Positions 11,010-27,876 are shown, numbered from the stretch's first letter. The stretch is DNA of 64,000 nt from Pisolithus tinctorius (GCA_024663395.1 JANFAH010000062.1:62001-126000), one strand, 5' to 3'. Notes: generated by a model not told the origin, from the sequence alone. A program made the numbers and translations.

Positions 11010-12213
11010 TTAGATATTGGCGTATCTGTTAGGATATTGATGGTAAGCTGCCGTTGGCGTTGCTGGAGGGGTCATTGTAATCGTGGATGACTTGGATGTT
11101 CCTTGGGGCGTGTAGTGGTCATCTGGCTTCTGGAAATCCTTCAGCCGTATTCATTCCAGCAATACGGTGACAGGGGTACACACACAAAACACCGCCGATG
11201 AACGTTCTTGGTTACCACTGCCTAACCGGGAGAACGGAAATCTCTCGATGCGTTTTTGGTTATATCTTCGCTGTCGTCGGCGCACCCATAATACCACGAG
11301 GTAGGTAAGGAGAAGTGCGCCGGCGATACCCGCTACCGTTTCGCCTATAGTTTTCCCGATTTTTGAGTGGAAATTATTGTACGTGACGGGCGTGGTTGAT
11401 GCCGTCGGCGACAACTGTGTCGCAGCTGTGTAATGAGATGAAAAGGATGCTGAGGTAACTGCGAGAATGTACTTGCTGGCATTTTCATAGGCTGCACTTG
11501 CGTTCCAACTCCCGTCGGTCTAAACGAATACTTTCAGTGGTTGGTGTGTAGAGATCTCACAAGCTTACCCCTATGTTGAGATAGGCCCAAGAAGGCACGA
11601 CAGTACCGAGCGGGGGAGGGCTTGGCAGACTAGGTGCAAGTTCATATAGTTGACATACATTCCCTGAGGTCTGTAGTCTTACCTGTCTGAAGTGTTGCTG
11701 CCACAGTTCGTCGTCCAACTAGGCCAACTGGTATATTACCATATTACCAAGGAGCGCCTCCTATTCATGGTATAGCAATACAGAGAAATACTCACGAGAC
11801 AAACTTGGCACCTTGACAAGCAGCACAGGCACAAACCAAAGAATATACCACGGCGTTACACTCGCATGCATTGGATTCGGTCACATTGGGGCCAATGTAG
11901 TATGCATTTGGAGAAAGTGCGGCTACGGTGAAGCCTATAGTCCTAGGTGTGACTGACTGGTCGTCGAGGAGTCGGCATTAGCTCACCACCTCTGTCACAT
12001 TGGGACTCTAGATAGGAAGCGACGATGCATGGATTCTGGTTCAGTGAGTTGCTTGCCTTGCCAACAAACCACAGTGAGATGGCGAGACAATAGATGTAAT
12101 GATGCGAGAGTCACCCATGTGTAACTTGCACTGCACACCACATTTGAATACTGTGCAACGGTCACTGCAATACGCGATAATGCGACGACAGATGTAAGGA
12201 TCCCAAAATGCAT
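11010..12213 (-). CDS. Cysteine-rich single-pass membrane protein with signal peptide (basidiomycete family, unknown function)
   Basis: The product begins with a signal peptide (MHFGILTSVVALSRIAVTVA) and then an extracellular region with the pattern NSLNQNPCIVASYLESQC, AYYIGPNV, ACECNAVVYSLVCACAACQG and WPSWTTNC. This Cys layout recurs in a large basidiomycete family that I know only as hypothetical proteins. A linker follows, then one transmembrane helix (TVAGIAGALLLTYLVVLWV), a basic stop-transfer stretch (RRRQRRYNQKR) and a short cytoplasmic tail. I count seven exons; introns lie near 12114-12055, 11993-11960, 11818-11733, 11683-11633, 11569-11522 and about 11178-11124. The last donor is ambiguous (two in-phase choices), and the tail exon ends at 11010 with ATPTAAYHQYPNRYANI. 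The layout suggests a cell-surface sensor or adhesin, which is inference. Confidence 0.68.
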
Positions 12214-12748
12214 GGTAGTAGACAGGATCAGAGAGGAACGATCGATTCACCCCTAAACACCAACACCCCCAATATTATCGAGCAACGCAGTTACCCCCTT
12301 TGTCCCCAGCTAGCGCCGTCCACCATGAATGCACAGGGGCGATGAATGCGTCGCATCATGGGGCCAGTATGTGGGAGACAGGTCCTCCACTGCACGCTGC
12401 GGGCTGGTCGAATTAAATTGCCAGAGGTCAATCCATATGAAGACACAGTTGGAAACCCCTTTATATGTCTGACTTGAACTAGTAGTACGCTTCAGGAGGC
12501 AGTCTGTTGCTGATCGCGCCTAAGGCTTCGGGTTTCGGTCCGGTTCGAGGGAACTAACTTGTGTCCTTTCTGAATATTGCTGCTTTCACCATTGGTTCTT
12601 AGATTCACAGCTTTCGAAAGATTAGATCTTTGGATATGACGGGTCGCACATACGTATATGGTAGGCAGTGAGGACTCGCCTAATAGTACTTGATTCGAAA
12701 CTACGTACATAAACCTTGGTAAAGGAAAAACAAGGTAGTCACTTCAAC
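12214..12748. other. Divergent intergenic region
   Basis: This is the shared 5' region between the membrane protein (-) and the GNAT gene (+). No open frame here resembles a protein. Confidence 0.55.
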
Positions 12749-13355
12749 ATGGCGAACCAGACAACCATTGAAACTGAATGTAAGTCATTGGAACGAGATA
12801 TTCCCAACTAGTCCCCACTGGGTCTGTCTTGCAGCATCTGTGACTGTCGACGTAAGGCGCATCGAAACCGAAGACACTTTGGCACTGCGGCATTCGGTTT
12901 TGTGGCCCACCATGCCACTTTCCTACGTCCGCTTGCCTGAAGATGATCTTGGTTACCACTTTGGCGCGTTCTTACCATGCTCCGATAAACCTGTCGCCGT
13001 TGTCTCGTTGTTTCTTGAGGCCATTCCGGTAACCTGCGGCGAAGCCAGTGAACCGGCTGACAACAATGCAGCTGCTCTTCGGTTTCGGAAATTTGCATGT
13101 CACCCTAACTTCCAGGGTAGGGGGATCGGAACGAAGTTATTGAACCATGTCATGGCCGAATGCACGAGGTTGGGTGCAACGGTCTTGTGGTGCGATGCGC
13201 GAGTGAGCAGCTGCGACTGGTACAGCCGAAGGGGGATGGTGGCCTTCGGGGTTCCGTTCTTCAAAGGGTCCGTAGAGTATACTCGCATGAAGGCGGATCT
13301 GTCCAGGCTTAGCTCGGGGGTAATACAGCAAGATGATATGACACTCCTTCTGTGA
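12749..13355 (+). CDS. GNAT-family N-acetyltransferase
   Basis: The predicted protein is a small acetyl-CoA-dependent acetyltransferase. A 31-base first exon (12749-12779) is joined to 12835-13355 through a 55-base intron, giving 183 residues. The opening strand-helix is VDVRRIETEDTLALRHSVLW. The strand before the acetyl-CoA site reads ALRFRKFACHPNFQGRGIGT, whose Q-G-R-G-I-G is the motif A loop (Q/R-x-x-G-x-G/A) that grips the cofactor. Helix LLNHVMAECTRLGA, the strand VLWCDARV and the typical end WYSRRGMVAFGVPF follow. A start at 12768 is also open but reads through the intron and lacks family resemblance. The substrate cannot be told. Confidence 0.82.
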
Positions 13356-15144
13356 CACTTAGAGTCCGAGGGCAACCTTTTCATTATTCTAGGTTATTCC
13401 CCTGCCAGTGCGTTGTCTTTCTCGGCAACAATTCTGAGCTGTTTTTCAGAAACTGATACAGTATTGTATGCCTTGACTCCGGAATGTTCACTCAAACATA
13501 TCCAGTTGCCAGAGTCGACGCTTAACGCCTTCCTTCACTGGCTAGGCCTGAACTTCATATGTGCTTGTTAATTTGTAGCAAAACGCTACTCGTTGCTGGT
13601 CGGTGAGTCGGTCCGATCTTTTGATGTTCTCTCTTCGCCACTGTCACTATCTCCAACTACGACTTTGTTGAGTTCTGTTGGCATTATGCCTTAGCAGCAT
13701 ATCCGATCAGAACACGAAGCAGAGACATGTGACCCCCACCAATAACTTTTTTATATATCACTGATAAGCATGGCCTATTCTGTCGACCTCTGCATCACTT
13801 TCATCACCTTTCGTTTGTTCCCCGTGAATTACAAGCAAGGGTGGGATAACACAGCAGACAGGACTAATTATTCGGGCGCCACCGATCCCTTTTCCACAAA
13901 AGATGCCTTTTTGGAAGGCTCCCGGCTCAGGGATCGGTGGTTTAGAATCCGACAGACAAACGTGCTATGCAAAATAAAGCGATCAAACGATCATCGTGCG
14001 CAAGTGGACTCATGTGGGTCCTGTCAGATCAATGCAACGAGGACTCGATGTTATGTTCCCACTGCCTCGGAACATGGTTCAATCGGAATGCCGCGATACG
14101 AGCCTGCAAAAAATGGGTTAGCGTGGTGTATGTATGCCAACCCTTTTTTGCTGTGTAGTGACGCCTTCACAGGGTCTTCTCGACTTGGAAGTCAGAAGGC
14201 TACATTTTATTCTGCTGTGCGTTCCAATTCCGTACGAATGACGGTGGGTGGCTCGCAGGTTATAGTACGTCCCCGATCAGATAATACCATATTTGTGACG
14301 AACGTCGGGGGCAAGCGGTTCATGAAAACTGAATGTTCATTCTCCGGAATGAAAACAGGAAAAAATAATGAAACCTGGACTATAAAACGACGCCGACTCT
14401 GAGACAGCATCCATCGGCAGCATTCGCTCGCTCCTTGTTTCGTCCCCACTCACTCTCATAAACTTGTTCTACCCCTCCTGTTTTCATTGGCATAGATTTG
14501 CTCTTGGTCATTTGATGAGTGGCCAGTGGTGTCACTCTGTTCTGCTCTGGCATGATCCAAGGCCCCAGTACATGGCAGTTCCAATATTGAATTCGCCATC
14601 GTCATGCCTTGGTTCATAGCTAAAGTAGCAGGACAGAGTGTCCCACTTTCCCTCATGATGATCAGTGTCTCGTTTATGCCTTGAAAAAAATCCCCGCCTT
14701 TTTCTTTCAACTTTTGACACACCGAATAAGACTCCAGATATTCAAATTTATGTAGCGAATGGTCTGCAAGTGTACATTCTACATACCGACGCCCGGTGTT
14801 CTACCTTACGTATACGAGTACTACAAGTGTACTTACAGCTGTGACTATCGTCGACATTAAGTACTACCGCTGTAGTCTCGTCCTATTCTTTGGGCGGGCG
14901 GGCGGGCGGGGGGCACGTCGCTGGGTACAACGATCATCATCATTACATAGCAGACGGGTAGCTGTCAAAGCAAATAGCTACAATACAACGAAAGCGAATC
15001 CGATACGACAACTAGGGTGTGGCATAGAATACATATATGCGATGCATTAAAATACTTTCATGACTTCATAATGACAATCTGGCCATGTCACTCAAAACCG
15101 TTCACAACACTCTCACAATAGAAGATACAAAACAAAGGCATTCA
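13356..15144. other. 1.8 kb without a convincing gene
   Basis: One frame of 210 codons (13770-14402, +) is open but shows no recognisable domain. Its Cys/Arg/Ser-rich composition looks like chance or a relic. Within it a perfect 12-base inverted repeat (13879-13890 and 13929-13940) flanks 38 bases. A G-tract array lies at 14892-14913. The right end is the 3' side of the large minus-strand gene. Confidence 0.5.
14892..14913 (+). repeat. G-quadruplex-type G-tract array
   Basis: Four GGGC units run directly into a tract of six G, so five G-tracts of at least three are spaced by single C bases. This fits the classical G-quadruplex rule with one-base loops. It lies about 230 bases beyond the stop codon of the large minus-strand gene, possibly in its 3' flank. 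Confidence 0.8.
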
Positions 15145-18100
15145 TCAACGCTCACGCGTTCCAGTGCGTCCAGACTTGCGACGGACGAGCCTCGTACCTC
15201 TCTTGCTAGATGAGCCCGTGGGCGGCGGATCCTCAGCGACGTCAAAGGTGACGCCTGGTCGGAGAACCTTGCCACGCTTCTGCTCGCGTCTCTCCGCTTC
15301 CTCCCTGTCCCGCCATTCTGTCGTCGCGATCATGGGGTCACGCACTGGTGGTGGTGCGATAGGCGGGAAGGGCGCGTGACTGACGGTCGATTGGGCGGGA
15401 GATCCCACGACCGTGTTAGTCTATGGAACGAAAAAGCTCAGCTTCATTACTAATGCGAAAAAAGAAAGACGAGACTACGCACCGCAGTGTTCCCGTCACA
15501 CACGTCCAGAGATGCGGCTGACATCGTCCTGTTCCTTTTCGAATTCATCGTAAGGAATTTGAACGGCGTAAGCAAATTGGACCCGGATTCCTTGCGGTCT
15601 CGCGTACTAGGCTTCACGGGTGGAGCAGTGACGGGATTCGGGGATCTGCTCTTTGACCTTGGCTGAGCGTGTAAAGCGCCACCATTTGCATGTGAGGAAG
15701 TAGATGGAGCGGCAGCCTGCTGGGTATGTGGGCGTTCCTTGAGGTCCTTGGCCGGTCTCTGAGACGAAGAGACAGCCGCCGGTGGGTCAGTATGAGAACG
15801 CTGCTGATCGGTGGACGTCCTTGCTGGTGGGGAAGGAGCAGGGTTTTCATACTGTTTCGACCCAGACTTGGTCCGGAACATAGAGAAGATGGCGTGCTTT
15901 TTCTTCGTGGAGTCTTTGGAGTCCGTTGATATCTGCCTTTGTCTGACAGGCATAGCAGCAGGTGGGGGCATTGGGGACTGGGCGATGGATGATGGTGTTT
16001 TCAGACCTTCAGAATCATGTGATTTCGTGCGGTCGAGGGGAGGTGGGACGACGCGAGCGCGCGGCGGTGCCGGGGTGGACGGGTGTCCAGACACAGGACC
16101 TCGCGCGGGTTGTGGGGGTGAAGGTTTGGATGGGAATGGCTGCGATGAAATACCGGTCGAAAGGATTGGTTGGAAGACTTTGCGAGGAGAGGGTGGATTC
16201 TGCCCTGTGGTTGAAGGTTGTCCAGTCGGTGCGGATACACTACGATGGTGTGCCTGTTGACTCGTAGTAGTTACGGTCGGACGAGTCACCGAAGTATGTA
16301 CCTGCGAGGAAGGGTTGCGGGACGCAGATGTAGTATCACGAGAACGCGATGGATCAATGTGCGAGCTTTCAGTGGTCTGAGGTTTCGTACTAAATGAGAC
16401 ATGAGCAGTGGAAGTAGGATGTTGAGGAGCAGACGACTGTGGAACTGCCTGACGATTATATTGATACTTGTAGGCCTCTGCGGAAGACGACGGCTGAGTG
16501 CTAATGCCGTTCGCTGTTGATGTGGGGTATAAGCCAAGTGTGCTGGAGAGCGGAACAGAACCGTTAGCTGTTTGTGTGGTATTTACGGGGGGAGCAGCGT
16601 TCTTGCTATGGGTTGTGGATGGCGCGGCATAGCCACTCGTCGACACTGTTACGGTGGGCTTCGAAGCAGAAGAAGGTTGGCCACTGGGGGTAGAAGCTAC
16701 AGGGGGATTGTAGGACGTGGTTATCGGAGGCATAGCGCTGCTTGTATGATGGTGATTCGCAGTAGGCTGTTGAACACTATGCGTAATCGCCGCCGCAGAC
16801 TTACTTGCAAAGGCTGAAGGGGCCGTATACGCACCGGCAGACGTAGGAGGCTTGTAGGCCTGTGTCCCAGTAGCAGTATAAGCCGAGGCGGTTGCATTTT
16901 GCGATGCCGGCGTTGCAGAGGTAAAATTCCCATTTACGGGGGGAGCACTCGTAGGCTGAGAAGTTGCCGTGTTGGGATGTGTAGCATAAGATGTGGCATA
17001 TGGAGCTGAGGACTTTGACGTGTTCTGCGCTGGATCTGTCGAGCGTGAGGCCGTGCGAGAGGACATAGTATAAGAGGTGGAGCGTTGGGTCGGCTGCTGT
17101 GACGACGGATGGGTCTGGCTTGAGGAAAAGGATTGCTGGATGGGAGGAGCAGAAAGCGGAACGCGAGACGACGAAGTATATGTAAGAGGTGCAGAAGGCG
17201 TGGCCGATGTAACCGGTGCAGACGCAGTCTCTGCAGCGCGATGCGACGGCGAGTCTTTAACATTCGACGGAGGCGAGCTCCTATAATAACTGTGATCCAT
17301 GGTTGCGGGCTTCAATGACGTTGAGGCGTAAGCTGTTTCCTGCGAGCCAGTAGGAGGACGCGATGACAAATGTGCCGGCGCCACCGATTTCGCATTATCG
17401 GCCAAGGCGTTCAAAGGAGAATCAGGTATCTTAGTAGGGGCAGCAGATGGTTGAGATTGCGATACCCGTGTCGTGCCTTGATTTGGATGGAACCCCGTCC
17501 TACCGTCACCAATAACCGAGGACTGGAAGTGAGGCATGACGACGGGCTTAGGCGGTCTGGGGTCTGTCTGCGGTGCAGTAATAGATATCTGTGGCACTGT
17601 CGAGGGGTACCCTGTCTCGCTGGATTGCCAATGTGATCGAGAAGTCGATGGAGGATCAAAGGTTGACGTCGGCATTGGCTGCCGCCCACCCTTCAAGGAA
17701 GACGGAGACGGTTTTGTATTCCAATCCTCATCAGCGTCATCGCCGCGGACTGCAGCAGGCATCATCTCATCTAGCCGTGTCTCAATAGCTTGCGCAGGCG
17801 AGTCCTCGAGCCCTCTCGGTGCTGGGATAGGCAACGGTGGAGGCGAAAATTCACCAGTCTCTCCTTCTGTAACCAACGGCGAGGAGAACGAAGGCGCGTG
17901 ATACATGGCCGACGTGTGGGATTGCATCTGCGTTTGCATTGGCGGCTGCTGTGGTTGCTGAGACGGCAGAAGATCATTGCGACGGGCACGCTTGGGCCGC
18001 TGCTCCCGAGAAGGTTTCGTCCTTGCATCTCGCGTGGACGCCGGGTCCGGAGGAGTCAACAGTGCATTATCGACCCGTTGGTGAGGGAGATCACCGGCCT

Positions 18101-21065
18101 TACTATCAGGAGTTGCGCCAACAATAGCGATGTGTGGAGGACTCATGAATCTCGGGCTCGGCTCATGGTGGTGCAGGTCGTCTCGCGACGAATGAGCCGG
18201 CGTTGATGCCTAGTAAAGTAATCAGTTTCGTACAAGCAGTGAGAAGCGTAGTATTGACACACCTGTTTGTGCCAAACTTGTGGGGAATTGTCGGTGGATG
18301 CTCCACGCGAAGTCGGCGGACGCGTCGCCCCATGAGGCGGGGTACGCTGCGAAACAGACTTCATCATCGATGACTCTAGGGCTGGGTAGGCATCGTCGTC
18401 ATGCAGTACTTGGCGCAGTTGAAGGTGGGCTCCATCGAGAAGTCCCGGCGGTGCTTGTTGGTCGCGCATATACTTGTCTTCGCGTGGTATTGTCATGTTC
18501 CTGGCGGACGCCGGCGTACTCTGGGTAGTATAGGAATTCCTTACCCCTCCTTGCGATGTTGAGTGTCGCGCAGGCCGGTTGTCTTGCGAGAGATGTTGTT
18601 GGTCGGCCCCGGAGGACGAGTACTGGCCATGACGCGAATGCTGTGAAGAAGAATGCATAATCTGGGGAGCAGCCAGGGGAGTCGTATGGGCCATCCGTGG
18701 TCCCGATGGTGCTCGCTGCATTTGTTGGGGGCGATTATGGACGTCATGGTACGAGGCATCAATGCCAGGGTGTGCGTCTTTTGGACTCGGGTGCACAGAC
18801 GAAGTATGGCCAGTGTTTGCATATCCAGAATTACCACGAACCGCTGGGGAAGGAGGCACAGAAGGATGGCTCGACGCGGAGGGCACTGCTGAGGCAAAAT
18901 GTGCGACGGAAGGCGGGCGTGTAGGCGGGTCTGTCGTGTGCGGACCTTGAGAGTTCGTACGGAGGGGTCGTGGTCCTCCAATAGGTGGGGTGTTATGAGC
19001 GCTCGGAATCTTCTGGGCCGAACGCGAGGGTGGTCTTACGGGATAGGAGGAAGCATGGGCAGAAGAGATTGTGTTCTCCACGCCGGTTTCAGGGTGGGCA
19101 CGGGCTTGTTGCGAAGCTGTGCGTGACAACGAGGTAGCCGCAACTTGATTAGCCTCACGACCAGAGGCGTAAGCGCTTCCAGATGGCTCCACTCCATAAG
19201 GTTCAACACGAGGACGTGGGGCAGCGAATTGGTCTGCATGAGAACGCGGGACTTCGTAAGAATGAGCTCCAGTTTGTGCAGGTGGCTTGACGATAGCGGG
19301 GGACGTTGCGTAAAAAAGTTGTTTCCTGTGGATCATCTGAACGTAAAGCGGATTGTGACTTAAAATGCGCGTCGTACGCTTGCGGGTCAGAAGGGCCCTG
19401 TCCCGCACGGATACTAACAAATTGTGGTACTGAAGGCCCTTGGCGGGCATCCGACGGGAGAGACTGCACGTTGTGCGATGTGACTTGGGTCCGCGGCTGG
19501 CGAGCATTCTGTGATCCATATTTGCCCTGCAACGGCGGATGAGACCGGTCTGAATTTGATGATATATGGATTTGCCTTACCTCCTTGTCATCCTCTCTTG
19601 GGTCTAGCTGTGCGTCACGTCCACCTTTTTCTCTCGTGGTACTGGACAAGTATCCATCGTTTCTCTGTACGGCAGCCCCTGCGTGGGCCCGTTCCGTGCG
19701 TTGCTACGTGTGGCTGAGAACACACTCCCGACGGGTTAAAGGAGGATATGACGTACTTTGCCAGATGGCCTCTCCGAATCGCTCCCAGAGTGAGCACCCT
19801 GGGGTTGAGCAGCAACCGATAAGCGTTTGTCATGATGCGAACGATGTGGCTTTGAGGCTTTGGTTGGAAGATACACGGGCATTACGCGAGGTGCTGGTGG
19901 AGCATTGGATGACTGTTGCTCACCACGCTGAGCTGAATTTACACCATCTGCCTGAGGATCGGCTGTGGGGTGTGCCTGCGCACCATTGATCGGGTTCTGC
20001 GCCGGTTCAGCATGTCGACGAGTCTGCGGACGCTGATGAGGAAGATCTGTGGACATATAAGACGTGCCAACGTACAGAGGACACACGGGGATCTTCAGCA
20101 AGCTGTCGCCGAGAAGCACTTGGAGGGACGATGCTGTCATCGGTTCGATGCCGTCGATGCCCATTTAAACGATCTGCATGAGCAACACCCTCTGAATCGG
20201 ACTCTCTGCGATGTCTGCTCCTGCTTGGCTCCCTATAGTCCTTGTACCTCTCAGGTTCGACGGGACGTTCACGCTCCCTGTGTCGTTCCGCCCTCGAAAG
20301 GTAACGTTCTTTTTCCATCTCTGCAGGTGTGCGCTCTGTCTCTCTCGCTTTCCCTCGCTCGCGCTCGCGCTCTCGGTCCCGATCCCGACTCCTCTCATGG
20401 TCCTTGTCGTCTTCCTTGTGGCGCCTTGTGGAACCCATCTCTTGTTGAGGAGGAACCCAAATGACGTGACTAGGGTGTGCTGAACCAGGTTGTGTCGACG
20501 AGTGCGTTGCGCGTTGCTTAGCAGACCTCGGAGCTTCCGCGGCACTGGAACCCTTGTCGTAGGAGGGGTGAACACCTGGCGCAGCGGCGTGGGGGTAAGC
20601 TCGTGGGTCTGGCGCTTCTTGGTAAGTTCTCCGCGACGAGGAAGGTATTGGGGCTCCGGTTGTACCTTGTGGTGCTGGGGGTGGCTGCGAAGGCGCAGAG
20701 GTGTGATATGACGACGATTGGTGATATGGATACCCCGCAGAGGTGGAGTACTGTCTTGCTACATGGTGCGTACCACCAGTTCTACCCGTCGACGGCCCGG
20801 CTGTAGGTTGAGGATGGGATGCCTGGGGGTAGTAATGAGCCTGGTCTTGCCGGTGAGGGCGGCTGGAATGCCTGCTGTCGTAGTAGCGAGGATCCTGAGA
20901 CTGGGTGGGGTAATGCCTGGACTCCTGTGGGTTAGCGGGGAGCGTGGATGAGCGGTGTCGCCTGCGTTCAGCCTCAGTGTCGGTGTGATATTTTTCGGAG
21001 GACTGCCAAGTTCTGTAATTAGCGTCTGCTGTCGCGGAACGGTCTTCTCGTCTTCGACTACTCAT
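15145..21065 (-). CDS. Very large intrinsically disordered Ser/Pro/Thr-rich protein
   Basis: I do not recognise a named family. Six exons on the minus strand (21065-20087, 20046-19757, 19664-19581, 19526-18263, 18209-15483, 15420-15145) encode about 1,872 residues if one frame break is ignored. The N-terminal third carries an Arg-Asp/Arg-Glu repeat region (ERSRDRDRERERERGK) like those of RNA-processing factors. The centre is thousands of bases of Ser, Thr, Pro, Gln and Ala with no globular domain. Three short ordered-looking motifs stand out near the C-terminus: KKKHAIFSMFRTKSG, LTPFKFLTMNSKRNRTMSAA and SLDVCDGNTATNTVVG, then EWRDREEAERREQKRGK and a basic end. These may be the conserved docking pieces. 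Exon 4 is 1,264 bases long where the flanking phases need a multiple of three. The frame changes at the six-T run at 19312-19317, so one base there is probably extra. Confidence 0.75.
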
Positions 21066-22261
21066 TCAGAAAGATTTATACAACGAAAAAAAGGCGAACA
21101 GGACTGTGGACGAGGGAAATCCACCAGTGGTATTTGGTAGATGGAAACAAGTAACCAAGGGATAAAGTGGTAATCGTCCCGTCGACATGAGGCAGTCGAC
21201 CCTACGGCACAATGAAATCTCCTTGCTGTGCTTACGTTCAAGTCTGTGTGCTTCCGCTGCCGCCCAGCACTTTTTCGAGTGGGAAATTACACGTCAAACA
21301 CCATGCTGGAAGTAAACCAATGGGCATATTCGATGGTTCGTTACATCGCCCAAGGATTCCAGATGCGGCACCGCTTGCCAGCTGTCTACTGCCGAAGGCC
21401 TTGATTCCGCCAACCAACGCCTTTGAATTACCTCTTCACAACTTATTAGACACGCTGATAAGCTCTTCTACCGGGCGCTTCGCGTCAACGGGCATGTGCA
21501 GGTCGCGCCCTTTCATAATTCCAGCTATCAATCACAATCACACGCGTGTTCTCGTCACATCGAAAGAGCTATGCACTCTTCGCACGGATTCTCATTTGGA
21601 GTAACTGTATCCCATAGCTAATAGTACTACGAATGTTCGCCAACACAATGTATGCAACGATGACCTAGTCAAGGTCCATCGTCACCCAAGAATGGAGTGG
21701 GCATCGTCGGTGGTATTTTGGAGGATTGCTCCCGCATCACCCTCGCACCAGTACGGAACGAGGGCGAAAACCAAAAAAACCAGCCAACCTGATCTTACAC
21801 GATTTTGACTCATTACCCGACAGTACACAGCGGAAAGGCTGTCCGGTGGCCATCAGAGACCACCCTGTCGAGACAATCTAAGGATCGTGTAGAAAGAAAA
21901 GCACAACTTACTTGTCACGCGTCGACAACATGGAAAAGGGATTGGCTGTGTCGAGAACGAGGAACCAACGAAAACGAATTTATAGCCTGGGCGGAGGGGT
22001 GGCCCGTGTGCTTACGCAATCCATGTAGTCTCACCGATATTCCCACACAGTCAGTTGTCCCGACCTTCTCATCAGCTGTGACCCATCCCAGCGATAATAG
22101 CCAGTCTCGTCGTACGTCTGGTCGCACTGGCCATTTTCTGACTTGCATAGCCAAGGTATTCCTCAGCCAAACCAAGTTCTCCGTATTTGGTTAGCCACCA
22201 ACACATCAACAACCTCTGCAGCTGTGCACTCATCTCTTTTACCCGCCCGCAGAGCGATACC
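21066..22261. other. Divergent intergenic region
   Basis: This 1.2 kb region separates the start of the disordered-protein gene (-) from the deubiquitinase gene (+). Frames of about 130 codons (21212-21604 and 21805-22194, +) have no recognisable content and no consistent splice partners. It probably holds two promoters. Confidence 0.55.
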
Positions 22262-26583
<4,322 letters not shown>

Positions 26584-26846
26584 CAAGTTCTGTAGTTGTA
26601 CGATGGAGACGGATCATGTTCCGACGTATTGTCTTATAATCTTACGCATTGTACTTTTTTTTCTGGCTCAATCTACATCGATTCCTCTAGTGCAAGGTGC
26701 TAGGAAGCAGCTCTTACAAAGACCAACGATATTATCCCAACGCTCAGTCGAGGAATGAATATAATAACGGACGGGTATATACAGTCCCTAGGCCAGTCTA
26801 CTTACGCTTCTTGTTCTTCCTAGGCTGTGGTGCAACTGAGATGGGA

Positions 26847-27778
26847 TTATGCTGAATTCCCAAAAGTACCTACCGATTTTGATGGGGACCGCGTGGGTTC
26901 ACCCTCCCCATCACTCGATACGACACTCTTGGGACGGCCAGTGCCAGGTGGAGTGAGTCCTCCTAGAGGTTTTTCTGGCATTGACGTTGGTGCTGGGCGG
27001 CCTTGGACCTGAGTTTTTGCTTGCGCCTGTGCTTGTGCGTGCGCTTGCATAGCTGCCAACACAGCCGCTGGTGGAAGTGAACCGGGAGGGGATGGCCCAG
27101 CCATTGTCATTTGGTTAAGAGCAGGGAGCTCGATGGCCTTGCCAACCTTGCCATATTGTTGTTCTGTTGCCTGACAGTCAGGTCCCCTCGTGAATTGTAT
27201 GTACCATGGGAATAAAACTGGCCTTTTCTCGCTCTCGCCGCCGATGTATCTTCATAAATACCCCGCATTTTCTCGTTTGCCAGCATTTCCCCTGCAGTTT
27301 GGAAGATGAGGCCTCCCCAGCCCTCCACAAACGTGTTTGCCTCTGCAACGACCTCCAAGATCTCAGCCTCGAGTTCCTTCTCCGCTTGTAACAAGCTATT
27401 CCACAGGTCGTCGCCGATCGAACCCTTCTGGAGTAGGTTCTGTAGCGCTGGTTTGTCCTCGCGTAATTTGACCACACGGCTCACGTCCGTCATGGCGCGT
27501 CGGAGAAGAGCTGCTTTGAGGAGCGCTTCGTGTACAGGAGGGTCTGACTGCTGAAGAAGAGTAACGTAGACATCTCGTTCTGGATGGGACGGGAAATATG
27601 GCTCGTATAACTTTCCTGTGAGGATGAAGTTATCCTGCCACGTTTATACTTCCGCGAGAAAGAGATGAAGATTTCGGAGGAGCGTACCTGTGTTGCGTTT
27701 CCTGTAAAAGTGGGAGAATACGAGTAAACTGCCGATGACTATACCGACGTAGAGGACTGGGACGAGCACGGAGGCCAT
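26847..27778 (-). CDS. SEC66: Translocation protein Sec66 (Sec63 complex subunit)
   Basis: Sec66/Sec71 is a membrane subunit of the Sec62/63 complex for post-translational import into the ER. Exons 27778-27688, 27615-27205 and 27163-26847 give 272 residues. An N-terminal membrane anchor (VLVPVLYVGIVIGSLLVF) is followed by a basic patch (YRKRN) and the family core EPYFPSHPERDVYVTLLQ, LLKAALLRRAMTDVSRVVKL, NLLQKGSIGDDLWNSLLQAE and EVVAEANTFVEGWG. The third exon starts EQQYGKVGKAIELPALNQ, then runs into a low-complexity Gln/Ala and Pro/Gly tail. The second intron is 41 bases, with acceptor CAACAG chosen because it is the only one that keeps phase. The gene is convergent with UBP15, with 263 bases between stop codons. 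Confidence 0.88.
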
Positions 27779-27876
27779 GTTAACCAGGAAAGACGCAGAG
27801 CCTCAGTGCTTCAAAGCCTTGCAAGGCCACGCGCGGAAGGTTGTTTGTGTCTGTTTGGTTGTGCTCTGGAGGTGGT

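Noticed and set aside
13879..13940. Perfect 12-base inverted repeat as transposon ends
   Set aside because: Only 62 bases in total, no transposase and no target duplication; probably chance or a small hairpin.
13770..14402. 210-codon open frame as a gene
   Set aside because: No domain, signal peptide or splice partners; composition looks random and an inverted repeat runs through it.
20165..20483. Plus-strand frames with hydrophobic and Ser/Leu-rich text
   Set aside because: They are antisense to the Arg-Asp/Arg-Glu repeat coding region of the disordered protein.
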